This document shows, piece by piece, positions 31,906-43,498 of a stretch of 46,834 nt of DNA (position 1 is its first letter; every line of letters begins with the position of its first letter). This DNA is from Phycisphaerae bacterium (GTDB lineage Bacteria > Planctomycetota > Phycisphaerae > Phycisphaerales > UBA1924), in NCBI GenBank assembly GCA_016873295.1, contig VGXM01000023.1:1-46834 (forward strand), in the 5' to 3' direction. Both the position numbers and the translations under genes were made by a program. Below the pieces are notes generated by a model. That model did not search any database, was not told the DNA's origin, and saw only the letters and a program-made list of their open reading frames with translations.

Positions 31906-33177
31906 TTAGCGTCGTCCCCGCTTCGGATCGAACGCCTCCCGCAGCCCCTCCCCCACGAAGTTGAGCGCCAGGAGCGTCAGCCCCAGCAGCAGGCACGGGA
32001 AGAAGAGCAGCCACCAGTGGCTCTCGTACGGGTTCAGCTGCACCAGACCCTCCGCCGCCAGGTTCCCCCAGCTCGGCAGGGGCGGCTTCACCCCGATCCC
32101 CAGGAAACTCAGGAACGACTCCTGCAGGATCGCCTGCGGCACCGTCAGCGTCGCGTACACGATGATCGGCCCCAATAGGTTCGGCAGCAGGTGCCGACCG
32201 AAGATCCGACCCCACCCCGCCCCCATCGCCCGCGCCGCCTCGATGAACGGCTGCTCCTTCAGGCTCAGCACCTGCCCCCGGATCACCCGCGCCATCGTCA
32301 GCCACGACACCCCCCCGATCGCCACCAGCAGCGTCACCACGTTCACCGCGTTCCGCCGACCCGCGCTCAGTTCCCCCGTCCCGATCCGCTCCAGCGCCTC
32401 CTGCTCGACCCGCCGGACCAGCGCCTTGTCTTGGCGGCGCTCCGCGTCGAACCCGGACAGCCCGCGCTCCACGTACGCCGCCCGCTCCTTCGACAGCGAT
32501 TCCACCCGCGACGCGACGCGACGCTCGACCAGCGCATCCACCGCCACCGCCAGCAGCACCACGAGCAGGATGTACGGCAGCCCGTACAGCACGTCCACGA
32601 TCCGCATCATCACGCCGTCCACCCGCCCGCCGGCGTATCCCGACACGACCCCGTACAGCGTGCCGATGAGCACCGAGAGCAGCGCCGCCGAGAGCCCGAT
32701 CCCCAGCGAGATCGCGCCCCCCGAGAGGCTCCGGACCAGCACGCTCCGCCCCAGCACGTCGCTCCCGAGCCAGTACCGGGGCCAGTGCGCCCGCAGTTCC
32801 TCCGCCGCCGAGCCCGACGTCCGCGCGCGCACGTCCTCGGCGTCCGCCCCGTGCCGCGCGGCGATCTCCGCCGCGACCGCCTCCGGCACCCCCTCGTTCA
32901 GGCGCCGGGCCCGGTCCTTGCCCACCGGCCACCACCAGGGCGGCAGCCGACCCTCCCGAGCCTCCCCCTGGTTGTACCGCGGCAGCCCGATCTCCCCCTC
33001 CCGCCCCGACGATCCCAGGGTCCACGGCAGCGACCCCAGGCACGCCAGGAGCATCACCGCCAGAAACCCCACCCCGATCAGCCCGGCGACGCTCCGGGTC
33101 AGCGGGTTGTCGCGCCCCGGAGGCGGGGCCATGATCGCCGGGACGGACGCGGGCTGTTTCCCGGCTTCTTGACGCAA
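31906..33177 (-). CDS. Second OppC-like permease, first gene of the importer operon
   Basis: The 423-residue permease has a first transmembrane helix (SVAGLIGVGFLAVMLLACLG, 29-48), then WLGSDVLGRSVLVRSLSGG, a core, and EQPFIEAARAMGAGWGRIFGRHLLPN (EAA loop), ending with LREAFDPKRGRR. It carries a large periplasmic loop after TM1 and an inserted charged segment of about 65 residues (ALVERRVASRVESLSKERAA...). It is a second C-type subunit in one operon: either it works with OppB as an alternative heterodimer or it serves a second importer. ATG at 33177; an internal ATG at 33132 is possible. Confidence 0.93.
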   Translation of the reverse strand: MRQEAGKQPASVPAIMAPPPGRDNPLTRSVAGLIGVGFLAVMLLACLGSLPWTLGSSGREGEIGLPRYNQGEAREGRLPPWWWPVGKDRARRLNEGVPEAVAAEIAARHGADAEDVRARTSGSAAEELRAHWPRYWLGSDVLGRSVLVRSLSGGAISLGIGLSAALLSVLIGTLYGVVSGYAGGRVDGVMMRIVDVLYGLPYILLVVLLAVAVDALVERRVASRVESLSKERAAYVERGLSGFDAERRQDKALVRRVEQEALERIGTGELSAGRRNAVNVVTLLVAIGGVSWLTMARVIRGQVLSLKEQPFIEAARAMGAGWGRIFGRHLLPNLLGPIIVYATLTVPQAILQESFLSFLGIGVKPPLPSWGNLAAEGLVQLNPYESHWWLLFFPCLLLGLTLLALNFVGEGLREAFDPKRGRR

Positions 33178-33207
33178 CTCTTGATCCTTCAGGCACTTGC
33201 GTTCGAA

Positions 33208-33239
33208 GACGCCCCGGACCGCCCGGGGGCGTCAGGATA
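33208..33239 (-). promoter_or_regulatory. Possible promoter and start-site hairpin of the importer operon
   Basis: TATCCT (33234-33239) on the minus strand resembles a -10 box. Directly downstream GACGCCCC and GGGGCGTC form an 8-bp stem with a 10-nt loop (33208-33233). No good -35 is visible. It lies 30 bp before the first permease gene and is divergent from the imuA promoter, which uses the same TATCCT -10. Confidence 0.3.
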
Positions 33240-33321
33240 CCGAACCGGCGCCGATTCTGCCCGCCCGAAGGTCCGCATTTGGTTACCGCTCAAAATACGA
33301 TCAAAAACCTTCCATAATCCA

Positions 33322-33360
33322 TTGACCGATCAAAATGCTTTCAGTATCCTAACCGATACT
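33322..33360 (+). promoter_or_regulatory. imuA promoter with overlapping palindromic operator
   Basis: TTGACC (33322-33327), a 17-bp spacer and TATCCT (33345-33350) form a good sigma-70 promoter. A perfect inverted repeat AGTATC-N6-GATACT (33343-33348 / 33355-33360) covers the -10 and the start site, the position of a repressor operator. imuA-imuB-dnaE2 cassettes are LexA/SOS-controlled in the bacteria where tested, so this may be this lineage's LexA-type site. A direct repeat CGATCAAAA occurs at 33298 and 33327. Confidence 0.6.
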
Positions 33361-33377
33361 GATCATGGAGGTCGGGC

Positions 33378-34244
33378 ATGGTCCTGTCCAAGCGGTTGCA
33401 CGAGTTGATCTCCGCCGGGAAGGTGCACCGCCTGGGTGCGGGCGAAGTCGGCGCGGGCGGTCGGCTGCGGGCGATCTTTGAGGACAGGCCAGAGGCCTGT
33501 CCCACCGTGCCGCTGGGGATTCCGGCGATCGACGCGGTGCTGCCGGGGGGCGGGCTGCCGCTGGGCGCGGTGCACGAGTGGTTCGGGTTCGGCGAGGGGT
33601 CGGCGGACGAGCCGGTGCTTCGCCGGGGCGGGTGGATCACCCCCGTGTCGCTGCTGACGCATCTGGCGCGGCGGGCGTGTGGGGTGGTGTCGGCGCGCCG
33701 GGGAGAGGCGCTGGCGGTGGCGTTCATCGGGCGGCGTTCTTGGCCCACGCCCTGGGCCATGGCCGCCGGCGCGCGCACGGGGTTCCCCGCCATCGTCGAC
33801 CGTTCGCTCCTGATCGACCCGGCGGACGTGGACCAGCGGGTGTGGGCGATCGACGTGGCCCTGCGCTCGCGGGCCATCGGCGCTGTGGTGGCGGACGGGT
33901 CGGGGTTGGACCTGTCGGCGACGCGTCGCCTGCAACTGGCGGCGGAGGCGGGCGGGACGCCGGCCCTCGTTGTGCGCCCGCCCTGGGAGGTTCCCGTGCT
34001 GTCGTCCTCGTGGAGCCGCTGGCTGGTGGGCCCGGCGTCGACGGGGTGGAGCCGCCCGCGCTGGCGCGTGACGCTGGCCCGCTGCCGCGGGGCGGCGGTG
34101 GCGCCGGACGCGGCCCCGTCTTGGCTCGTCGAGATCGCGCGACCCTGGAGTTCGGAGCATCGGCGTGAAGAGAGTCTTCTCGATCTGGCTGCCGACCTGG
34201 TCGATCGACCTGGCGCGGCGTCGGCTGTCGCGCTCAGCGCCTGA
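33378..34244 (+). CDS. imuA: ImuA, RecA-like accessory protein of the mutasome
   Basis: This 288-residue protein has a RecA/SulA-like fold, with LGIPAIDAVLPGGGLPLGAVHEW at residues 47-69 and later strands GFPAIVDRSLLIDP and IGAVVADGSGLD. ImuA is required with ImuB and DnaE2 for error-prone repair. GGAGGT lies 5 nt before the ATG. A perfect 9-bp palindrome is embedded in frame at codons for residues 35-42. The 3' end overlaps imuB by 80 bp. The cassette is divergent from the peptide importer and has its own promoter with a candidate operator. Confidence 0.9.
   Translation: MVLSKRLHELISAGKVHRLGAGEVGAGGRLRAIFEDRPEACPTVPLGIPAIDAVLPGGGLPLGAVHEWFGFGEGSADEPVLRRGGWITPVSLLTHLARRACGVVSARRGEALAVAFIGRRSWPTPWAMAAGARTGFPAIVDRSLLIDPADVDQRVWAIDVALRSRAIGAVVADGSGLDLSATRRLQLAAEAGGTPALVVRPPWEVPVLSSSWSRWLVGPASTGWSRPRWRVTLARCRGAAVAPDAAPSWLVEIARPWSSEHRREESLLDLAADLVDRPGAASAVALSA
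33482..33502. repeat. Family C palindrome embedded in imuA
   Basis: GGACAGGCC-AGA-GGCCTGTCC is a perfect 9-bp stem with a 3-nt loop, 21 bp (7 codons), followed by the CACC that also flanks the intergenic copies. It is the same family as the palindromes at 21574, 21782 and 21904. Translated in imuA it reads EDRPEACP, just before the conserved domain start, so it adds a short linker without breaking the frame. Confidence 0.7.
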
Positions 34245-35763
34245 ATCGACGCGGCGCCCGATCCTGCTGTTCCGCGCGCACGCGAACCAGCGGCTGACGG
34301 CGCGGTGCTGCGCTCTCGGCGCGGCGGCGGGCGTGCGCCCGGGCATGACGCTGGCGCACGCCCGCGCCCTCTTCCCGCCGGGAAGCCACGAACCGATCGT
34401 CGAGCCCCTGGCGCCCGAAGAGGACCGGAGGTCGCTGCACCGGCTGGCGCAGATGCTCCTGCGCTTCGCGCCGATCGTGGGGCTCGACCCCGACACCCTG
34501 GAAGAGGACGGCGAGCCCGACGGGCTGCTGATGGACGTCAGCGGGTGTGCGCACCTCTTCGGCGGCGAGGGGGAGATGGCCCGGCGCGTGGCCCGGTCCG
34601 TGCGACGCCTGGGCGTGGAGTGCCGCGTCGGACGCGGGCCCTGCATCGGGGCGGCGTGGGCCATGGCCCGCTTCGGCGGCGAGCGACTCGACGCGGGGCG
34701 CGACGAGCCCGAGACCTCCGCGTCGCTCGATCCCCTCTCGATCGCGGCGTTACGGCCGCCGATGGAGGTGCGGGCGGGGCTGCTGGAGCTGGGATTGGCG
34801 ACGGTGGGCGACGTGCGGCGACTGCCGCGGGCCTCGCTGCCGTCGCGCTTCGGGGCGGTGCTGATCCGTCGCCTGGACCAGGCGCTGGGGCGTGGGCTGG
34901 AGTTCATCGAGCCGGTGCGTCCGGAGCCGCCGCCGCGGTGCGCCCGGACGTTCGACGGCCCGTGCGTGCAGCCCGAGGCCATCGCGGGGGCGATCCTGGG
35001 ATTGCTGGGAGAGTTGTGCGAGTCGCTGCGTGCCCGCGGCGTGGGCGTGCGCGCGCTGGGGGTGGAACTGCACCGCCTGGTGCATCCGGGCGAGTCGAAC
35101 CGGCGCGGGCGCGACGTGGTGCGCGAGGGCGTGCAGGTGAGCCGACCCAGCCGCGACCCCCGGCACCTCTGGTCGCTGCTGCGCCCGCGGATGGAGCGCG
35201 TGAACCTGGGGTTCGGGATCGAGCGGATCGTGCTCACGGCGTCGCGGACGGGGCGGATGCGCCCGCGGCAGTTGTGCGTCGCGGGGGGCGTGGGGGACGT
35301 GGGGGGCGAGGAGGAGCCGGATCGGCTGGCGGAACTGGTGGACACGCTGAGCAACCGGCTGGGGGAGGGGCGTGTGCTGCGCCCGGTCGTGCGGGGCTCG
35401 CACGTGCCGGAGCGGTCGTTCCGCACGGTCGCCGCCATGCGCTGGCGCGAGCCGCGCGGGTGCGAGGCGCGGGACGAGCACCGGGCGCTGGTGGACCTGG
35501 CGGCGCGGCTGGAGCGCCCGAGCGTGCTGCTGGAGCGCCCCGAACCGGCGGACGCCGACGACGGGCTGACGAGGCTGCGCTGGCGTGGGCGCGAACCCCG
35601 GGTGCGCCTGGCGGTCGGGCCGGAGCGGATCGGCGCGGAGTGGTGGGACCGCCGCACGCTCAGCCGGGGCGAGTCGCTCTTCTACCGCGTGCAACTGGAG
35701 AGCGGGCTGTGGGTGTGGGTGGAGCGGCGCGAGGGATGGAGGGTGAGGGGGGTGTGGGGGTGA
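34165..35763 (+). CDS. imuB: ImuB, catalytically inactive Y-family polymerase homologue
   Basis: This 532-residue protein starts with VFSIWLPTWSIDLARR and has the palm strand LLMDVSGCAHLFGGE (about 118-133). The Y-family metal-binding acidic residues are not in their normal places: the first motif lacks the DxDxFFA pattern and the second lacks the SxDE pair. This is characteristic of ImuB, a bridge between DnaE2, the beta clamp and ImuA. Start GTG at 34165 overlaps imuA by 80 bp in another frame, implying translational coupling. The C-terminal 25 residues (ERREGWRVRGVWG) run up to the repeat element that fills the gap before dnaE2. Confidence 0.93.
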   Translation: MKRVFSIWLPTWSIDLARRRLSRSAPESTRRPILLFRAHANQRLTARCCALGAAAGVRPGMTLAHARALFPPGSHEPIVEPLAPEEDRRSLHRLAQMLLRFAPIVGLDPDTLEEDGEPDGLLMDVSGCAHLFGGEGEMARRVARSVRRLGVECRVGRGPCIGAAWAMARFGGERLDAGRDEPETSASLDPLSIAALRPPMEVRAGLLELGLATVGDVRRLPRASLPSRFGAVLIRRLDQALGRGLEFIEPVRPEPPPRCARTFDGPCVQPEAIAGAILGLLGELCESLRARGVGVRALGVELHRLVHPGESNRRGRDVVREGVQVSRPSRDPRHLWSLLRPRMERVNLGFGIERIVLTASRTGRMRPRQLCVAGGVGDVGGEEEPDRLAELVDTLSNRLGEGRVLRPVVRGSHVPERSFRTVAAMRWREPRGCEARDEHRALVDLAARLERPSVLLERPEPADADDGLTRLRWRGREPRVRLAVGPERIGAEWWDRRTLSRGESLFYRVQLESGLWVWVERREGWRVRGVWG

Positions 35764-35782
35764 GGGGGCGGGGGAGGAAGAA

Positions 35783-36095
35783 GCGAGACAGCGAGGCAGC
35801 GAGACAGGGAGGAGAAGAGGGGGAGAGTGACGTCGGTACGCCCGGGATGAGCGAGTCCGCGAGCGAATCCCGGGATGGGGGGGGCGAGAAGCGAATGCGT
35901 GCGAGCGCCGGGCCCGCGGGCGAACGGGGCTCCACACCAACCCCTCCCCAGCCCTCCCCTGAAGGGGAGGGGGGCGGGAAGGGGAGGGAGCAGGATCGGA
36001 GCATGCTTCCCCAGGGCGGGAAGCATGCCACCCCGCTCCCTCGCTCTTCCCCCTGTGTCGCTGCCTCGCTGTCTTGCTTTTTCGCTCTCTTGCTT
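35783..36095. repeat. Composite octamer-bounded element between imuB and dnaE2
   Basis: The left end has tandem octamers GCGAGACA, GCGAGGCA, GCGAGACA (35783-35806); the right end has the reverse-complement type TGCCTCGC, TGTCTTGC, TTTTTCGC, TCTCTTGC (about 36060-36095). Between them lie the CCCGGGAT palindrome (35841-35874), a CTCCCC-TGAA-GGGGAG hairpin (about 35950-35975) and an 11-bp hairpin GCATGCTTCCC/GGGAAGCATGC (36002-36029). The element stops 6 bp before the dnaE2 ATG, so the usual ribosome-binding region is repeat sequence. Confidence 0.85.
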
Positions 36096-36101
36096 TCCCC
36101 C

Positions 36102-40091
<3,990 letters not shown>

Positions 40092-40100
40092 AGAACAGCA

Positions 40101-40352
40101 GCGAGACAGCGAGACAGAGGGTGGCGAGAAAGCCAAGAGAAGAGAAGATGAAGGAGAAGACCAGAAGCACCCGGCACGCCCGGGATGAGCGAGTCCGCGC
40201 GCAAACCCCGGGATCGCGGCGCGACGATACAAGTCCCCCCCTTCAGGGGGGCAAGGGGGGGTTGGGACCCGCGCTGCGACTCCCGTTGACGACGGCGTTG
40301 GCGGTGGACGGGAACTCCGCCCAACCCCTCCCCAACCCTCCCCTGACGGGAA
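40101..40352. repeat. Repeat cluster downstream of dnaE2
   Basis: This fills most of the 282-bp gap before the DUF2231-like gene. Order: octamers GCGAGACA x2 and degenerate copies (40101-40132), CCCGGGAT palindrome (40177-40214), CCCCCCTTCAGGGGGG hairpin (40236-40251), and CCCCTCCCCAACC...GACGGGAAGGGG (about 40319-40352). It has the same components and order as the left part of the 35783-36095 element, but no right-hand octamer arm is recognised. The hairpins may also act as terminators for the convergent genes; neither has a T-run. Confidence 0.8.
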
Positions 40353-40373
40353 GGGGGCTACCTCACCCCAAAC

Positions 40374-40907
40374 TCAGTGGTCTTCGTGCGCCGGCGTCGC
40401 GGAGGGCGCCGCCCGCGCGGGCACGCCGATGCCCATCTCGTAGACCAGGCGTCCGCCCGCGTGGGCCGTGGCGCTGATCCAGCCCGCGACGCCCAGGCTC
40501 GCGAGCGTCGCCAGGCCCGCCGCGGCGAGCGGGATCGCACGTCGCTTGCTCGGGATCAGCGTCAGGGCCGCGAGCCCCGCGGGGATCAGCGGCCAGACCC
40601 AGCCGCCCTCGCCCAGCTCCTCGTGCTCGTGCACCGCATCGTGCTCGATCTTGGTGAGGCCGCGCTCCTCGAGCTTGTGCTCGGCGTCCTCGCCCGCCTG
40701 GGCCGCCAGCGCCGCCCCCGCCGACGTCATGAGGAGACACGCGACGACGACGAGCTTGAGGACGGTCGAGCGGGCGCCGGTGAGCAGGAGAGCCAGGCCG
40801 AGCGGCACGCCGAGCACCCCGAGGGCGATCGGGACGTGGACCATCATGGCGTGCCGCGCGTGGGGGTCCTTGAGGGAGTCGAGGATCTGCTGGAAGATGC
40901 TGACCAT
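40374..40907 (-). CDS. DUF2231-like membrane protein
   Basis: The 177-residue protein has four or five hydrophobic segments: VHVPIALGVLGVPLGLALLLTG (24-45), VLKLVVVACLLMTSAGAALAAQAG (49-72), VWPLIPAGLAALTLI (103-117) and PLAAAGLATLASLGVAGWIS (125-144). The pattern of a His near the first helix (HARHAMMVHVPIA), then GEDAEHKL and HEHEEL in a loop, and a His-rich end (THAHEDH-like) matches DUF2231 proteins, sometimes proposed to bind haem or metals through such histidines. Function is unknown. It is a single gene, convergent with dnaE2, between repeats. Confidence 0.8.
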   Translation of the reverse strand: MVSIFQQILDSLKDPHARHAMMVHVPIALGVLGVPLGLALLLTGARSTVLKLVVVACLLMTSAGAALAAQAGEDAEHKLEERGLTKIEHDAVHEHEELGEGGWVWPLIPAGLAALTLIPSKRRAIPLAAAGLATLASLGVAGWISATAHAGGRLVYEMGIGVPARAAPSATPAHEDH

Positions 40908-41031
40908 AAGCCGGAGCGGACGGCGCTGACCGCCGCCGAGGCGAGGGCGGGCACGGGCCCGCGGAGCGCCATGGTAGATCTACAGGGAAGGCGGCGTCCC
41001 CCACTCTTGACCACGCCGCCCGACCCGCGGC

Positions 41032-41895
41032 TCACTTCCCCTGGGCGTAGTCGAAGACGCCCCGCCCCGACTTGTCGCCCAGGCGCCCGGCGGCGACGAG
41101 CTGGCGCAGGAGCGGGCAGGGGCGATACTTGGGGTCGCCCAGCTCGCGGTGCATCACGCTCATGATGTTGAGGCAGGTGTCCAGCCCGATGAAGTCGGCC
41201 AGGCGCAGCGGGCCCATGGGGAAGTTGCACCCCAGCTTCATGATCTCGTCGACGTGGGCCGGCTCGGCGACCCCCTCCATCCACGCGAAGAACGCCTCGT
41301 TGATCATGGGCATGAGCACGCGGTTGGAGACGAAGCCCGGGCGGTCGTTGGCGGGGATGGGCGTCTTGCCCATCTTCTTCGCCAGGTCGATCGTGCGCTG
41401 GGTCGTGTCCGTCGAAGTCTGGATCCCCTTGATGACCTCCACCAGTTTCATCACCGGCACGGGGTTGAAGAAGTGCATGCCGATGACGCGGTCGGCGGCG
41501 CTGCCCGCGGCGGCGGCGATCTCGGTGATGCTGATCGAGCTCGTGTTGCTCGCGAGGATCTGGTCGTCGCCGAACAGACGGGCGAACTTGGCGAACAGGT
41601 CGCGCTTGACGCCCACCTCCTCGACGACGGCCTCGACCACGATGTCGGCCCCGACCAGCGCGTCGAGGGCCGCGACGTAGGACACGCGGGCGAGCGCGGC
41701 ATCGACGTCGGCCTGCGGCATCCGCCCCTTCTCGACCTCGCGCGTCAGCCGCTTCCGGTGGCTCCCCTTGCACCGTTCCAGGGCCTCGGCGCGGGAGTCG
41801 AAGACCAGCGTCTTGAGCCCCGACAACGCCGCCACCTGCGCGATCCCCTCGCCCATCTGCCCCGCCCCCACCACCGCCACAGTCTGGATCGTCAT
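41032..41895 (-). CDS. 3-hydroxyacyl-CoA (3-hydroxybutyryl-CoA) dehydrogenase
   Basis: This 287-residue NAD-dependent enzyme oxidises 3-hydroxyacyl-CoA in fatty acid or butanoate metabolism. The N-terminal Rossmann loop is GAGQMGEG (10-17). Catalytic and substrate residues are Ser117 in SNTSSISI, His141 in GMHFFNPVPVMKLVEVI with Glu153, and Asn in PANDRPGFVSNR. The C-terminal helical domain (about 190-287) ends with SGRGVFDYAQGK. ATG at 41895 follows AGGAG at about 9 nt; the open frame upstream is repeat array. No other beta-oxidation genes are near, so it is a stand-alone gene. The right palindrome array begins 60 bp upstream and contains any promoter. Confidence 0.96.
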   Translation of the reverse strand: MTIQTVAVVGAGQMGEGIAQVAALSGLKTLVFDSRAEALERCKGSHRKRLTREVEKGRMPQADVDAALARVSYVAALDALVGADIVVEAVVEEVGVKRDLFAKFARLFGDDQILASNTSSISITEIAAAAGSAADRVIGMHFFNPVPVMKLVEVIKGIQTSTDTTQRTIDLAKKMGKTPIPANDRPGFVSNRVLMPMINEAFFAWMEGVAEPAHVDEIMKLGCNFPMGPLRLADFIGLDTCLNIMSVMHRELGDPKYRPCPLLRQLVAAGRLGDKSGRGVFDYAQGK

Positions 41896-41956
41896 GGTTC
41901 GATCTCCTGTTGGAACCGGAGCATAGTGAGGGGCGGGCGGGTGGGCCAAGCCCCAC

Positions 41957-43168
41957 TCCTGGTGCGTGTCGCAAGAACGTGCACCAAGGCGCCGGCGGGT
42001 GCCACGGGCGATCCGCCTTGCGGATCGCCCGTGCCGGCCTCCGGACGGGCCTCGAACAGCCGCACGGGTCATCGGGCGAAGCGCCCGATGACCCGTGGCA
42101 CCCGGAGCGCTCCGTCCACGGACTTCCGACACACACCACTCCTGGCGTGAGCCGGAAGAATGCGCACCAAGGCACCGGCGGGTGCCACGGGCGATCCGCC
42201 TCGCGGCTCGCCCGTGCCGGCGTCAGGACGGGCCTCGAACAGCCGCACGGGTCATCGGGCGAAGCGCCCGATGACCCGTGGCACCCGGAGCGCATCCGTC
42301 CACGGACTTCCTACACACACCACTCGTGGCGTGAGCCGGAAGAATGCGCACCAAGGCGCCGGCGGGTGCCACGGGCGATCCGCCTTGCGGATCGCCCGTG
42401 CCGGCCTCCGGACGGGCCTCGAACAGCCGCACGGGTCATCGGGCGAAGCGCCCGATGACCCGTGGCACCCGGAGCGCATCCGTCCACGGACTTCCGACAC
42501 ACACCACTCCTGGCGTGAGCCGGAAGAATGCGCACCAAGGCGCCGGCGGGTGCCACGGGCGATCCGCCTTGCGGCTCGCCCGTGCCGGCGTCAGGACGGG
42601 CCTCGAACAGCCGCACGGGTCATCGGGCGAAACGCCCGATGACCCGTGGCACCCGGAGCGCTCCGTCCACGGACTTCCGGCACACACCACTCGTGGCGCG
42701 AGTCGGAAGAACGTGCACCAAGGCGCCGGCGGGTGCCACGGGCGATCCGCCTTGCGGATCGCCCGTGCCGTCGTCCGGACGGGCGTCGAACAGCCGCACG
42801 GGTCATCGGGCGAAGCGCCCGATGACCCGTGGCACCCGGAGCGCTCCGTCCACGGACTTCCGGCACACACCACTCGTGGCGCGAGTTGGAAGAATGCGCC
42901 GGGTGCCACGACTGTGCCGCTTGGGGCACAGTCGTGTCCTGCGAGGGACGCGGTGTCCGCTGAGGGAAGCAGTGTCGGGCGACGGACGCACGACTGTTCG
43001 CCGAGCCGAACAGTCGTGGCACGCCGGGTGCCACGGGCGATCCGCCTTGCGGATCGCCCGTGCCGGCGTCAGGACGGGCCTCGAACAGCCGCACGGGTCA
43101 TCGGGCGAAGCGCCCGATGACCCGTGGCACCCGGAGCGCTCCGTCCACGGGCTTCCGACTCGCGCTAC
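41957..43168. repeat. Tandem array of six ~184-bp palindromic units (right array)
   Basis: Units start at about 41957, 42140, 42324, 42508, 42691 and 42874. They are the same unit as the 503-1647 array, with the same two hairpins and outer palindromes, but each lacks 8 bp near GGCGCTGC, giving a 183-184-bp period. Variants such as GATCCGCCTCGCGGCTCGC appear in some units. The last unit is interrupted by another palindrome family (42898-43035). The array fills the divergent gap between the dehydrogenase and the TPR gene and ends 12 bp before the TPR start, so the promoters of both genes would have to lie in or next to repeats. Confidence 0.95.
42898..43035. repeat. Family B palindromes nested in the last unit of the right array
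   Basis: A 112-bp insert with CACGACTGTGCC/GGCACAGTCGTG-type and CACGACTGTTCG/CGAACAGTCGTG-type hairpins is flanked by a 13-bp direct repeat GCCGGGTGCCACG (42898-42910 and 43023-43035). The array unit resumes after the second copy; about 14 bp (ACCAAGGCGCCGGC) of the unit are missing on the left. Family B also occurs at 21600-21900. Confidence 0.8.
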
Positions 43169-43179
43169 TACCATCCGCC

Positions 43180-43488
43180 ATGCCCAGCCTGGATCAGTTG
43201 CAGAAGCTGCTGGAGACCGACCCGGGCGACGCGTTCGTGCTGTACGGGCTCGGGCAGGAGTACGCCCGCCTGGGCCGGTTCGCGGAGGCGGTGGCGCACT
43301 ACGACCGGTGCCTGGCGGTGGATCCGCTCTATTGCTACGCGTACTACCACAAGGCCCGGGCCCAGGCCGGCATGGGGGCCGCCGCGCTCGCGAAGGAGAC
43401 GCTCCGGTCGGGCCTGTCGGCGGCGCGGAAGGCGGGGGACGTGCACGCCGTCGCCGAGATGGATGCGCTGCTGGAGACGATGGACTGA
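43180..43488 (+). CDS. Small TPR-like protein
   Basis: The 102-residue protein has two tetratricopeptide-like helical hairpins: AFVLYGLGQEYARLGRFAEAVAHYDRCLAVDP (18-49) and CYAYYHKARAQAGMGAAALAKETLRSGLSAA (52-82). TPRs mediate protein-protein contacts; the partner is unknown. ATG at 43180 sits 12 bp after the last palindromic unit and no ribosome-binding site is obvious (CTACTACCATCCGCC). The recX start is 10 bp after the stop, so the two are probably co-transcribed and perhaps coupled. Confidence 0.85.
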   Translation: MPSLDQLQKLLETDPGDAFVLYGLGQEYARLGRFAEAVAHYDRCLAVDPLYCYAYYHKARAQAGMGAAALAKETLRSGLSAARKAGDVHAVAEMDALLETMD

Positions 43489-43498
43489 CGGGGGGAGC

